Below are positions 53,356 to 61,942 of a stretch of 64,000 nucleotides of DNA, in pieces; within the stretch, counting starts at the first letter, position 1, and every line of letters starts with the position of its first letter. The stretch comes from Oscillospiraceae bacterium (GTDB taxonomy: Bacteria > Bacillota > Clostridia > Oscillospirales > Oscillospiraceae): positions 38,947 through 102,946 of the forward strand of contig JAGBIE010000001.1 in assembly GCA_017935145.1 (NCBI GenBank). The letters are read 5' to 3'. Made by a program: the position numbers and the translations under genes. The notes under the pieces were generated by a model that saw only the letters and a program-made list of their open reading frames with translations, had not been told where the DNA came from and did no database searches.

Positions 53356-55116
53356 TTACAGAGCGTATTTCTGGCGATATTCCTCCACCATGGCGCGATA
53401 TTCTTCACTGTCGCGGCGGATGCCACGGAGATACTTGTGCATATCCATAGCGCCGTGTTCGGCTACTTCCATGACGCAACCTGCGATATTGGAGCAGTGG
53501 TCGGAAACTCGTTCCAAATTGGTGATCAGGTCATTGAGGACAAAGCCCAGTTCAATGGTGCATTCGTTCTTCTGCAGACGCAGAATGTGACCCAGTTTAA
53601 TCTTGTTCATAAGATCATCAATGGTCTGTTCCAAGGGTTCTACTTTGGCAGCCAGTTCCAAATCGCCCTTGACGCAAGCGGCCTCAGCTGCGGTGAGGAC
53701 TTCCTGCAAAGCCGTGGAGAGCACGGAAATTTCGTGCTGTGCCGCAGCGGAGAAAGTGAGTTTTTTATCGTGAAGTTCTTCTGCGGATTCCACCACATTC
53801 ACCGCGTGGTCGGAGATGCGTTCATAGTCGCCGATGATGTGCAGAAGTTTGGTAATCTGACGGGAATCTTTGGCATCCAAATCGCAGGCGGAAACCTGCA
53901 CCAAATAAGAGCCCAAAGCGTCTTCCAACTGGTCAGCCTTGTCTTCCAAAGCGCGGACTTCGTCTGCCAGTTTGGAGTCAAATGTTTTAAACAGTTCCAA
54001 GGATTTTAAAAGCGCCGCAGTGGAAACCTCTGCCATCTGGCAGGTGACATCGGTGGCGCGAGCCACAGCCACACTGGGGGTGTTGAGCAGACGTTCGTCC
54101 AAAAGAGCGGTGGCATCGCCATCTTCTTTTTTCTCTTTGACAATGATGGTTGCCAGTTTTGCCAGCCCTTTATAGAAGGGACCCAGCAGGGCAACGCAAA
54201 GGAACTTGAAAGCAGTGTGTACGCCGGCCACGCCCCACATGCCAATGGTCTCATCCACAAAGGCGAAATTCACAAAGGCATCGATAAGATAGAACAGTGA
54301 CAGCACAACCGTCACGCCAATGACGTTAAACAGCAGATGCACCACAGCGGCACGGCGACCATTGGTTTTCGCGCCGATGGCAGAGAGCATGGCGGTGACG
54401 CAAGTACCAATATTCTGACCCAAAATAATGGGGATGGCAGTGCCCACAGAGATCGCGCCCGTGGTGGTCAAGGACTGCAAAATACCCACAGATGCGGAGG
54501 AGGACTGGACAATGGCGGTAAGCACAGCGCCAGCCAGCACACCCAAAATGGGGTTCTTGAAAATCAGCAGAATGTTGGCAAATTCCTTGCTGTCCTTGAG
54601 CCCGCTGACAGCGCCGGACATGATACTCATGCCGGTCATGAGCACTGCAAAGCCCAAGAGAATGGCACCCAGATCCTGCTTTTTGCCACGCTTGGAGAAC
54701 ATCACAAGGCAGATGCCGATGACAGCCAAAATGGGCATCCAAGCATCGGGTTTCAACCACTGGACAATACCACTGACGGCAGCGCCTGTAGAGCCCAAAC
54801 CGGAAAGACCTGTGAGCCATGCGGTAACGGCGGTGCCCACGTTGGCGCCCATAATCACGCCCACTGCCTGCAAAAGGGTCATGGTGCCGGAGTTGACGAA
54901 ACCAACGACCATAACCGTGGTGGCGGAGGAGGACTGAATAATAGCCGTAACGCCCAAGCCCAAAAGGAAGCCTTTGACGGGGTTGGAGGTCATTTTGCCC
55001 AAAATCATCTTTAGGCTGTTGCCAGCGCTCTTTTTCAGGCTGTCACCCATGACATTCATGCCATAGAGGAACAGCGCCAAACCGCAGAGCAGTTCCAGTA
55101 CGTTAAAAATACTCAT
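53356..55116 (-). CDS. Na+/phosphate cotransporter with C-terminal PhoU domain
   Basis: A 586-residue fusion. Residues 1-310 form the Na+/Pi cotransporter (NptA) domain with the two repeated QSSSA motifs (GVTAIIQSSSATTVMV at ~58; AIVQSSSASVGIL at ~200), the expected pattern of the family. Residues ~350-560 are PhoU-like helices (repeated LEDKADQLEDALGSYL and LADEVRALE). Such fusions take up phosphate with Na+ and may self-regulate through the PhoU part. ATG 55116 has AAAGGA ten bases upstream; earlier in-frame starts lack one. It is monocistronic. Confidence 0.92.
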   Translation of the reverse strand: MSIFNVLELLCGLALFLYGMNVMGDSLKKSAGNSLKMILGKMTSNPVKGFLLGLGVTAIIQSSSATTVMVVGFVNSGTMTLLQAVGVIMGANVGTAVTAWLTGLSGLGSTGAAVSGIVQWLKPDAWMPILAVIGICLVMFSKRGKKQDLGAILLGFAVLMTGMSIMSGAVSGLKDSKEFANILLIFKNPILGVLAGAVLTAIVQSSSASVGILQSLTTTGAISVGTAIPIILGQNIGTCVTAMLSAIGAKTNGRRAAVVHLLFNVIGVTVVLSLFYLIDAFVNFAFVDETIGMWGVAGVHTAFKFLCVALLGPFYKGLAKLATIIVKEKKEDGDATALLDERLLNTPSVAVARATDVTCQMAEVSTAALLKSLELFKTFDSKLADEVRALEDKADQLEDALGSYLVQVSACDLDAKDSRQITKLLHIIGDYERISDHAVNVVESAEELHDKKLTFSAAAQHEISVLSTALQEVLTAAEAACVKGDLELAAKVEPLEQTIDDLMNKIKLGHILRLQKNECTIELGFVLNDLITNLERVSDHCSNIAGCVMEVAEHGAMDMHKYLRGIRRDSEEYRAMVEEYRQKYAL

Positions 55117-55235
55117 ATGCAAAAAATCCTTTCTCAAAAACACGCTTTTGTTTATTTGATGGATATTGTAAATGCCGATTTTTCACAACTCTATTCTATC
55201 CTACAAAATCCTGTTCGTCAATGAGAGAAATGTGA

Positions 55236-55265
55236 AAAAAGGACGCCCTGTAAGGCGTCCTTTTT
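55236..55265. terminator. Terminator of metY-metA operon
   Basis: AAAAAGGACGCC (55236-55247) pairs with GGCGTCCTTTTT (55254-55265) around loop CTGTAA, just past the metA stop. Confidence 0.88.
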
Positions 55266-55270
55266 GGTGA

Positions 55271-56206
55271 TTATTCATCGTCTCCCTTGGGGGGAATTTC
55301 TTTGAGGTCATAGGGCGTGGTCTGATAGACAAAGTAGTTGAGCCAGTTGGAGTAGAGGAGATTTGCGTGGGCTCTCCAAGTGCTTACGGGAGTCTGGGTG
55401 TCATCATCGTTGGGGAAGTAATTCTTGGGGATTTTGATGGGCAAGCCCGCCGTCTTATCCCGCACATATTCCTTGTTGAGAGTCAGAGGGTCATATTCCG
55501 AATGCCCCATGATGAACACCTGCTTGCCGTTTTTGGAAGATACGGCATAGACCCCTGCCTCGGGAGAAGAGGCGAGGATTTTCAGTTGGGGAATCTTCTC
55601 AATATCCTCCCGCAAAACCGTGGTGTGACGGGAATGGGGTACCATGAAGGTGTCATCAAAGCCACGGAAGAGGATAGAGCGCTTATAGTCCACCGTGTGG
55701 GGGAAGATGCCGAACATCTTTTCGCTGAGGGGTTGCTTCTGCACTCCGTAGTGGTAGTACAGACCCGCCTGTGCGCCCCAGCAGATGTGGAAAGTGGAGT
55801 GAACATGGGTCTTGGACCACTCCATAATCTCCGTCAGTTCCTGCCAGTAGTCCACCTCTTCAAAGGGCATGTTCTCTACAGGCGCACCCGTGATGATAAG
55901 ACCGTCAAAATTGCGGTGGCGGACATCCTCAAAGGTCTTGTAGAATGCCAAAAGATGCTCTTGGGAGGTGTTTTTGGACTGGTGGGTGCTCATGGTCATG
56001 AGGGTGAGATTCACCTGCAAAGGGGTATTGCCCAAAAGCCGTGCCAATTGCGTCTCTGTGTCCACCTTGGTGGGCATGAGGTTCAGCAGAAGGATGTCCA
56101 AGGGGCGGATATCCTGGGTCATGGCACGGGTTTCCGTCATGACAAAGATATTTTCGTCCTGCAAGGTTTGGGTGGCAGGCAGGTCATTGGGAATACGAAT
56201 GGGCAT
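55271..56206 (-). CDS. metA: Homoserine O-acetyltransferase (MetA)
   Basis: A 311-residue homoserine acyltransferase. The catalytic Cys is in [16 protein letters not shown] (~residue 142), with His in [11 protein letters not shown]. Residue 111 is Glu (GAPVE), the residue known to favour acetyl-CoA over succinyl-CoA; E. coli MetA has Gly there. So the product should be O-acetylhomoserine, which is what the upstream metY uses. [15 protein letters not shown] is the family N-terminus. It lies 18 nt downstream of metY. Confidence 0.94.
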   Translation of the reverse strand: MPIRIPNDLPATQTLQDENIFVMTETRAMTQDIRPLDILLLNLMPTKVDTETQLARLLGNTPLQVNLTLMTMSTHQSKNTSQEHLLAFYKTFEDVRHRNFDGLIITGAPVENMPFEEVDYWQELTEIMEWSKTHVHSTFHICWGAQAGLYYHYGVQKQPLSEKMFGIFPHTVDYKRSILFRGFDDTFMVPHSRHTTVLREDIEKIPQLKILASSPEAGVYAVSSKNGKQVFIMGHSEYDPLTLNKEYVRDKTAGLPIKIPKNYFPNDDDTQTPVSTWRAHANLLYSNWLNYFVYQTTPYDLKEIPPKGDDE

Positions 56207-56224
56207 GGTGTGCCCTCCTTTGGT

Positions 56225-57505
56225 TTAGATTTGTTCCAGCGCCTGCTTCACATCGGCGATGAGATCCTCGGCATTTTCAATACCGCAGGAAAGACGCACC
56301 AAGTCGGGAGCGATGCCAGCGGCATAGAGTTCAGCATCGTTCATCTGGCGATGGGTGGCGTTGGCGGGATGCAGACAGCAGCTGCGAGCATCGGCAACGT
56401 GAGTTTCAATGGCGATAAGGCGGAGGTTCTTCATAAAGGTTTCGGCGGCTTTTCTGCCACCCACAAAACCGAAGGAAACCACACCGCAGGAGCCGTTGGG
56501 CAGATATTTCTGCGCCAAAGCATAGTCGGGGTCACCCTCCAAAGAGGGGTAGGTCACAAAGGAAATCTTGGGATGGTTTTTGAGGAATTTTGCCATGGCG
56601 AGACCATTTTCGCAGTGGCGAGGCATACGCACATGCAAACTTTCCAAGCCCAGATTCAGATAGAAAGCATTCTGAGGGGACTGGATAGAACCAAAGTCAC
56701 GCATAAGCTGTGCGGTGCACTTGGTGATAAATGCCCCTTCCTTGCCGAATTTTTCCGCGTAGGTGATGCCGTGATAGCTATCATCAGGAGTGCACAGACC
56801 GGGGAATTTATCCGCATGTGCCATCCAGTCAAACTTGCCACTGTCCACAATGCAGCCGCCCACAGCAGCGCCGTGGCCGTCCATATACTTGGTGGTGGAG
56901 TGAGTGACAATGTCTGCGCCCCATTCGATGGGACGGCAGTTCACAGGAGTGGCAAAGGTGTTGTCAATAATCAGGGGCACGCCGTGGGCGTGGGCAGCAT
57001 TGGCAAAACGCTCAATATCCAGCACACGCAGGGCGGGGTTGGCGATGGTTTCGCCAAAGACAGCCTTGGTATTCTCTTGGAATGCGGCATTCAGTTCTTC
57101 ATCGCTACAATCGGGGGAGACAAAGGTAAAGTCAATGCCCATGCGCTTCATGGTGACGGCAAAGAGATTGTAAGTACCGCCATAGAGGGCAGAGGATGCC
57201 ACCACATGGTCACCGCAGGAAGCAATGTTAAACACAGAGAAGAAGCTGGCTGCCTGACCGGAGGAGGTGAGCATGGCGGCAGTGCCACCTTCTAGTTGGC
57301 AGATTTTCGCGGCTACGCAGTCATTGGTGGGGTTTTGCAGACGGGTATAGAAATAGCCACTGGCTTCCAAATCGAAGAGTTTGCCCATGTCTTCGCTGGT
57401 GGCGTATTTCCAAGTAGTGGACTGATAAATGGGAATCTGACGGGGCTCGCCATTACCGGGGGTATAGCCACCCTGTACGCAAGTGGTTTCAATTTTATGG
57501 CTCAT
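56225..57505 (-). CDS. metY: O-acetylhomoserine sulfhydrylase
   Basis: A 426-residue PLP-dependent enzyme of the Cys/Met metabolism family that makes homocysteine from O-acetylhomoserine and sulfide. N-terminal KIETTCVQGGYTPGNGEPRQ is diagnostic of MetY. The PLP lysine is in THSTTKYMDGHGAAVGG, and GHSTTK-type residues precede it. RLSCGIENAEDLIADV is the conserved end. The start at 57505 has AAAGGAGG in front; the reading frame remains open 123 nt upstream without family sequence. It precedes metA in the same operon. A hairpin GACCCC/GGGGTC (57521-57535) sits in the leader, but no SAM riboswitch. Confidence 0.94.
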   Translation of the reverse strand: MSHKIETTCVQGGYTPGNGEPRQIPIYQSTTWKYATSEDMGKLFDLEASGYFYTRLQNPTNDCVAAKICQLEGGTAAMLTSSGQAASFFSVFNIASCGDHVVASSALYGGTYNLFAVTMKRMGIDFTFVSPDCSDEELNAAFQENTKAVFGETIANPALRVLDIERFANAAHAHGVPLIIDNTFATPVNCRPIEWGADIVTHSTTKYMDGHGAAVGGCIVDSGKFDWMAHADKFPGLCTPDDSYHGITYAEKFGKEGAFITKCTAQLMRDFGSIQSPQNAFYLNLGLESLHVRMPRHCENGLAMAKFLKNHPKISFVTYPSLEGDPDYALAQKYLPNGSCGVVSFGFVGGRKAAETFMKNLRLIAIETHVADARSCCLHPANATHRQMNDAELYAAGIAPDLVRLSCGIENAEDLIADVKQALEQI

Positions 57506-57548
57506 AGGAAATCCTCCTTTGACCCCAAGGGGGTCGGCATTTGTGTCA

Positions 57549-57577
57549 AGTTTACCGCAGATGGAGTAAAATGTCAA
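57549..57577 (-). promoter_or_regulatory. Promoter of metY-metA
   Basis: Minus-strand TTGACA (57572-57577), 17-nt spacer, TAAACT (57549-57554). The predicted leader is only about 40 nt, too short for a SAM riboswitch. Confidence 0.75.
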
Positions 57578-57621
57578 TCTTCCCAAAGAAATGATTCTAT
57601 CATTATATATTAAGAAAAGTA

Positions 57622-57650
57622 TTGACACCTTTTGTCAGGTATGCTAAACT
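57622..57650 (+). promoter_or_regulatory. Promoter of the lysine operon
   Basis: TTGACA (57622-57627), 17-nt spacer, TAAACT (57645-57650). The first transcribed base should be about 57657, just ahead of the riboswitch. Confidence 0.8.
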
Positions 57651-57670
57651 GCAATCAGTTCAATAAAGTA

Positions 57671-57931
57671 AGTGTTTGATAGAGGCGCGGTGCGTTAAGA
57701 GTATCCCTTGCCGTGAGGTCTTCGCAGGACTGTGACGGGGGAAAAAGGAGCCATCGCCGAAGAGGGCCAAGGCGCACGGCCTCTCTGGGCGGACAAAGAA
57801 CATTTGTCCGACTGTCGCATCTTTGCGGAGTGCTATCATCAGTTGGTCGGCAGAAGAGCTGTTTTTCCTTGCGGAAAATGGGTCTTTGGCTTGATATTTT
57901 GGTAGCTGATGTTCCGCATCGGCTATTTTTT
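57671..57931 (+). promoter_or_regulatory. Lysine riboswitch (L box) with intrinsic terminator
   Basis: The aptamer core is recognisable: GATAGAGG at 57678-57685, AAGAGTA at 57697-57703, a GCCGAAGAGG block, GGACAAA...TTTGTCC and GTGCTATC, with P1 formed by TGATAG (57677-57682) and CTATCA (57833-57838). The expression platform follows: terminator TAGCTGATG (57903-57911) with CATCGGCTA (57917-57925) and six T (57926-57931). The antiterminator CATCAGTTG (57837-57845) overlaps P1 and can pair with TAGCTGATG instead. So lysine should stabilise P1, release the terminator and shut off dapA-lysA. The class and logic are well known; the pairings are visible here. Confidence 0.95.
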
Positions 57932-57977
57932 GTGTCTGTCAAACCTGCCGACAAGAAAGAAAAGGAGCAAATACACT

Positions 57978-58868
57978 ATGAAACAGAAAACGATTTTTAC
58001 AGGCGCTGCTACTGCTATTGTCACCCCCACCACCAAAGACGGTGTGGACTATGCTGCTTTCGGTCGCCTGATTGAATGGCAGATTGCCGGTGGTATTGAT
58101 GCCTTGGTCATTTGTGGCACTACGGGCGAAAGTTCCACCCTTACCGATGCGGAGCATCGTGCATGCCTGAAATTCGCTGCCGATACCGTGAAGGGCAGAG
58201 TGCCCATCATTGCAGGTACTGGCTCTAACGATACGGACTACGCCATCTCTTTGAGCAAGTTCGCTTGCGAAGTGGGCTATGACGCTCTTTTGGTGGTCAC
58301 TCCCTACTACAACAAGACCACCCAAAACGGCCTTGTGAAGATGTTTACCGCCATTGCCGATGCAGTGACCAAACCCCTCATTCTCTACAATGTACCCTCC
58401 CGCACGGGCGTGAACATTGAACCCTCTACCTATGCCAAACTGGGCGACCACCCCAATATCGCCGCCATTAAGGAAGCCAGTGGCAATATCTCTAAAATTG
58501 TGGAAATTGCCACTTTGGTGGGGGATAAACTGGATATTTACTCCGGTAACGATGACCAGATTGTGCCCATTTTGGCCTGCGGTGGCAAGGGTGTGATTTC
58601 CGTTTTGTCCAATGTGGTACCCGCAGAAACCTCCCTTATGTGCAAAAAGTTCTTCGAGGGTGATGTGGCTGGTGCTATGGAACTGCAGAAAAAGTACCTG
58701 CCTCTGACCAATGCTCTCTTCTCTGAGGTCAACCCCATCCCCGTCAAGGCCGCCATGGCCGCCATGGGCTTCTGCGAAGATTATCTCCGTCTGCCCCTCG
58801 TCCCCATGGAAGATGCCCACAAGGCAGTGCTTCTCCAGCGGATGCGGGAAGTGGGCGTGAATGTGTAA
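57978..58868 (+). CDS. dapA: 4-hydroxy-tetrahydrodipicolinate synthase
   Basis: A 296-residue DHDPS making HTPA from pyruvate and aspartate semialdehyde. Motifs: IVTPTTKDGVDY, CGTTGESSTL (G-x-T-G-E), the Tyr-bearing YYNKTTQNGL, LYNVPSRTGV and the Schiff-base Lys in AAIKEASGNI. It is the first gene of the lysine operon, directly behind the lysine riboswitch. ATG 57978 has AAAGGAG ten bases upstream; an earlier in-frame ATG lies in the riboswitch terminator and is rejected. Confidence 0.96.
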   Translation: MKQKTIFTGAATAIVTPTTKDGVDYAAFGRLIEWQIAGGIDALVICGTTGESSTLTDAEHRACLKFAADTVKGRVPIIAGTGSNDTDYAISLSKFACEVGYDALLVVTPYYNKTTQNGLVKMFTAIADAVTKPLILYNVPSRTGVNIEPSTYAKLGDHPNIAAIKEASGNISKIVEIATLVGDKLDIYSGNDDQIVPILACGGKGVISVLSNVVPAETSLMCKKFFEGDVAGAMELQKKYLPLTNALFSEVNPIPVKAAMAAMGFCEDYLRLPLVPMEDAHKAVLLQRMREVGVNV

Positions 58869-58878
58869 AGGTGAAACT

Positions 58879-59607
58879 ATGAAGATTATCATCAATGGTG
58901 CAGGTGGCAGAATGGGTCGCGCCCTTTCCACCATGGCAGAAAAAAGTGCAGATATTTCTGTGTGCGCACAGGTGGACCCCTTTGTGGAGGGCATGCTCGC
59001 CTCTTTGCGGGATGTCACCGCCACGGCAGACTGCATTGTGGACTTTTCTAACCACGCGGGGGTAGGGGAACTGCTTTCCTATGCGGTGGAGAAGAATCTT
59101 CCTGTGGTGGTTGCCACTACAGGTCACACGGCAGAGGAACTGGAACTGATTTCCGCCGCCGCCAAGAAGATTCCCGTATTCCATTCGGGTAATATGTCTC
59201 TGGGCATTGCTGTTTTGACGGAACTGGTGAAAACCACCGCCAAAATGTTCCCCGATGCAGACATTGAAATTGTGGAAAGCCACCACAACCAAAAACTGGA
59301 TGTACCCAGTGGTACGGCGCTGATGCTTGCCCGTGCTGTTCGCGAGGCACGCCCCGATGCTACCTTACTGGTGGGTCGTCATGAAAACGGCAAGCGTCCC
59401 GCAGGGGAGGTGGGCATCCACTCTCTGCGCATGGGCAACACCGTGGGTATCCACGAGGTCATTGTCAATACAGGCGCACAAGTCCTCACCCTCAAGCATG
59501 AGGCGCAGGACCGCTCCCTCTTTGCCGAGGGCGCACTATCTGCCGCTCGTTTCCTCTGTGGGAAAGCCCCCGCTCTTTACACCATGGATGATTTGGTAAA
59601 GGGGTAA
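58879..59607 (+). CDS. dapB: 4-hydroxy-tetrahydrodipicolinate reductase
   Basis: A 242-residue reductase. NAD(P) motif IIINGAGGRMGRAL (residues 3-16), VATTGHTAEELELI, SGNMSLGIAVL, the catalytic ESHHNQKLDVPSGTAL (with His pair and Lys) and GIHSLRMGNTVGIHEV. It reduces HTPA to tetrahydrodipicolinate. It follows dapA by ten bases; AAAGGTGAAACT precedes the ATG. Confidence 0.96.
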   Translation: MKIIINGAGGRMGRALSTMAEKSADISVCAQVDPFVEGMLASLRDVTATADCIVDFSNHAGVGELLSYAVEKNLPVVVATTGHTAEELELISAAAKKIPVFHSGNMSLGIAVLTELVKTTAKMFPDADIEIVESHHNQKLDVPSGTALMLARAVREARPDATLLVGRHENGKRPAGEVGIHSLRMGNTVGIHEVIVNTGAQVLTLKHEAQDRSLFAEGALSAARFLCGKAPALYTMDDLVKG

Positions 59608-59612
59608 GAAAA

Positions 59613-60596
59613 ATGGTAAGAATTGGTATTGTGGGCTACGGCAATTTGGCCAAAGGCGCAGAGTGCGCCATCCGCCAAAATGAGGATATGTGCCTTGTGG
59701 CAGTGTTCACCCGCCGTGACCCCAACAGCGTAAAAATTTTAACCCCCGATGTTCCCGTGCTTCCTTTGGAGGAGGCAGAACAGTTTGTGGGGAAGATTGA
59801 TGTGATGCTTCTCTGCGGCGGCAGTGCTACGGATTTGCCCGTGCTGACTCCCAAGATGGCAAAATATTTCCATGTGGTGGATAGTTTTGACACCCACGCC
59901 AAAATCCCCCAGCATTTTGCCTCGGTGGATGAAAGGGCAAAAGAGGGTGGCAAGATTGCCGTTATTTCCGCAGGCTGGGACCCTGGTCTGTTTTCCTTAA
60001 ACCGCCTCTATGGTACGGCAGTTCTGCCCCAAGGCAAGGACTACACTTTCTGGGGTAAGGGCGTCAGCCAAGGCCATTCCGATGCTGTGCGCCGTATCCA
60101 TGGCGTGAAGGATTGCCGTCAGTACACCATTCCTGTGGCAGATGCCATGGACAGAGTGCGCGCTGGGGAGAATCCCACCCTCACCACACGGGAAAAGCAT
60201 ACCCGTCTTTGCTATGTGGTAGCAGAGGAGGGGGCGGACAAAGACAAAATTGAAGAAGAAATCAAAACCATGCCCAACTACTTTGCGGATTATGACACCA
60301 CTGTGGTGTTTATTTCCGCAGAAGAGATGGCGCGGGATCATGCGGGACTTCCCCACGGGGGAAGCGTTATCCGTTCCGGTGTTACCGGTTGGAACGGAGA
60401 GTGCCGTGAGACCATAGAATATAAACTGACACTGGATTCCAATCCCCAGTTTACATCCAGCGTCTTGGTGGCCTGTGCCCGTGCCGTCATGAAAATGGCC
60501 AATCGGGGCGAAACAGGCTGTAAAACCTTGTTCGATATCCCTCCGGCAGACCTTTCTGCCATGAGTCAGCAAGAATTGCTGGCAACTATGTTGTAA
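59613..60596 (+). CDS. ddh: meso-Diaminopimelate dehydrogenase
   Basis: A 327-residue NADPH-dependent enzyme that turns tetrahydrodipicolinate, ammonia and NADPH into meso-diaminopimelate in one step. N-terminal RIGIVGYGNLAKGAE, then VFTRRDP, SAGWDPGLFSLNRLYG, WGKGVSQGHSDAVRRI and the C-terminal SSVLVACARAVMKMANRGE are the known family blocks. It replaces the multi-step succinylase or acetylase routes; no dapD/E/F genes are in the window. It begins 5 nt after dapB. Confidence 0.96.
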   Translation: MVRIGIVGYGNLAKGAECAIRQNEDMCLVAVFTRRDPNSVKILTPDVPVLPLEEAEQFVGKIDVMLLCGGSATDLPVLTPKMAKYFHVVDSFDTHAKIPQHFASVDERAKEGGKIAVISAGWDPGLFSLNRLYGTAVLPQGKDYTFWGKGVSQGHSDAVRRIHGVKDCRQYTIPVADAMDRVRAGENPTLTTREKHTRLCYVVAEEGADKDKIEEEIKTMPNYFADYDTTVVFISAEEMARDHAGLPHGGSVIRSGVTGWNGECRETIEYKLTLDSNPQFTSSVLVACARAVMKMANRGETGCKTLFDIPPADLSAMSQQELLATML

Positions 60597-60615
60597 ATTG
60601 TAAGGAGAGTTCATT

Positions 60616-61941
60616 ATGGGAACTAAAGTTCTGAAATTCGGTGGCAGTAGCCTTGCCTCTGCCCAGCAGTTCCGCAAAGTGGCGGAAATTATCAAATCTC
60701 AGCCCGAGCGCCGTTATGTGGTGGCTTCCGCCCCTGGCAAGCGGGACAGTGGCGATACCAAAGTGACGGATATGCTCTACAACTGCTTCCGTCTGGCCAG
60801 CAAGAAAGAACCCATTGACGAAGCATTCCGCTTGGTGGAAGAGCGCTACAACTCCATCATCCGCGAACTGGGTTTGGATTTCTCCTTGGAAGAGGAATAT
60901 GCCAAAATCCGCATGGCCATCAGCCATCACGCAGGTGAGGACTATGTGGCCTCCCGTGGCGAGTATCTCAACTCCATGATTTTGGCAAAATACTTGGATT
61001 TCACCTTTGTGGATGCCGAAAACGGCGTGTTCTTCAAGGAAGACGGCACTTTTGACGATAAAAAGACCTATGCCGCCTTGGGCGCACTCCTCGAAAAGGA
61101 AGCCTACGCTGTGGTGCCCGGCTTCTACGGCTCTATGCCCAACGGCACCATCAAGACTTTCTCCCGTGGCGGTAGCGATATCACTGGCGCTATCGTAGCC
61201 CGTGCCGTCAATGCGGAAATTTACGAAAACTGGACGGATGTGTCCGGCATGCTCATGGCTGACCCCCGCATCGTGAAGAATCCCCGCGTCATCGAAGAGA
61301 TTACCTACCGCGAACTGCGGGAACTGGCCTATATGGGCGCTACTGTTATGCATGAAGAGGCAGTCTTCCCCGTGAAGGAAGCCCGCATTCCCATCAACAT
61401 CCGCAACACCAACGCCCCCGAAGATGCCGGCACTATGATTGTGCCCAGTTCTCTTTCCGCAGGTCCTAAGAGCGTCATCACTGGTGTGGCAGGTCGCAAG
61501 GGCTTCTCCTCCATCACCATTGAAAAGTCCAAAATGAATACCGAAGTTGGCTTCTGCCGTAAGGTGCTCAATGTGCTGGAGCGCTTGGGCGTGTCCTTTG
61601 AGCATATGCCCTCGGGTATTGATACCGTGTCCATCATCGTGTCCTCTGCCGCCATCAGCGATAAGAAAGAGGATATTAAGGCCCGCATTTTCCGCGATAC
61701 CTATGCCGACAGTGTCACCATCGATGATGGTTTGGCTCTCATCGCCGTGGTGGGTCGTGGCATGGTTCGTGCCAAGGGTACGGCTGGCAAGATTTTCTCC
61801 GCCTTGGGTCAGGAAGAGATTAACATCCGCATGATTGACCAAGGCAGTGGTGAAAAGAACATCATTCTCGGCGTGGAAGAAGCCGATTACGAACGCACCT
61901 TGCAGGTGATTTACAACGCTTTTGTCCCGGAGGACAACTAA
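60616..61941 (+). CDS. lysC: Aspartate kinase
   Basis: A 441-residue aspartokinase. N-terminal KFGGSSLASAQQFRKVAEII (core KFGGSS) binds ATP and aspartate; GSDITGAIVARAVNAE and TDVSGMLMADPRIV follow. The last ~130 residues contain two ACT domains (GFSSITIEKSKM; LALIAVVGRGMVRAKGTAGK, written in parts), so it is likely feedback-regulated, plausibly by lysine. It lies in the lysine operon under riboswitch control, with AAGGAGAG before the ATG. Confidence 0.95.
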   Translation: MGTKVLKFGGSSLASAQQFRKVAEIIKSQPERRYVVASAPGKRDSGDTKVTDMLYNCFRLASKKEPIDEAFRLVEERYNSIIRELGLDFSLEEEYAKIRMAISHHAGEDYVASRGEYLNSMILAKYLDFTFVDAENGVFFKEDGTFDDKKTYAALGALLEKEAYAVVPGFYGSMPNGTIKTFSRGGSDITGAIVARAVNAEIYENWTDVSGMLMADPRIVKNPRVIEEITYRELRELAYMGATVMHEEAVFPVKEARIPINIRNTNAPEDAGTMIVPSSLSAGPKSVITGVAGRKGFSSITIEKSKMNTEVGFCRKVLNVLERLGVSFEHMPSGIDTVSIIVSSAAISDKKEDIKARIFRDTYADSVTIDDGLALIAVVGRGMVRAKGTAGKIFSALGQEEINIRMIDQGSGEKNIILGVEEADYERTLQVIYNAFVPEDN

Positions 61942-61942
61942 C

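Noticed and set aside
57506..57577. SAM riboswitch upstream of metY
   Set aside because: The promoter is only about 40 nt from the gene, so there is no room for one.
57713..58075. A 120-codon frame over the lysine riboswitch
   Set aside because: It overlaps the riboswitch and runs out of frame into dapA; no family sequence.
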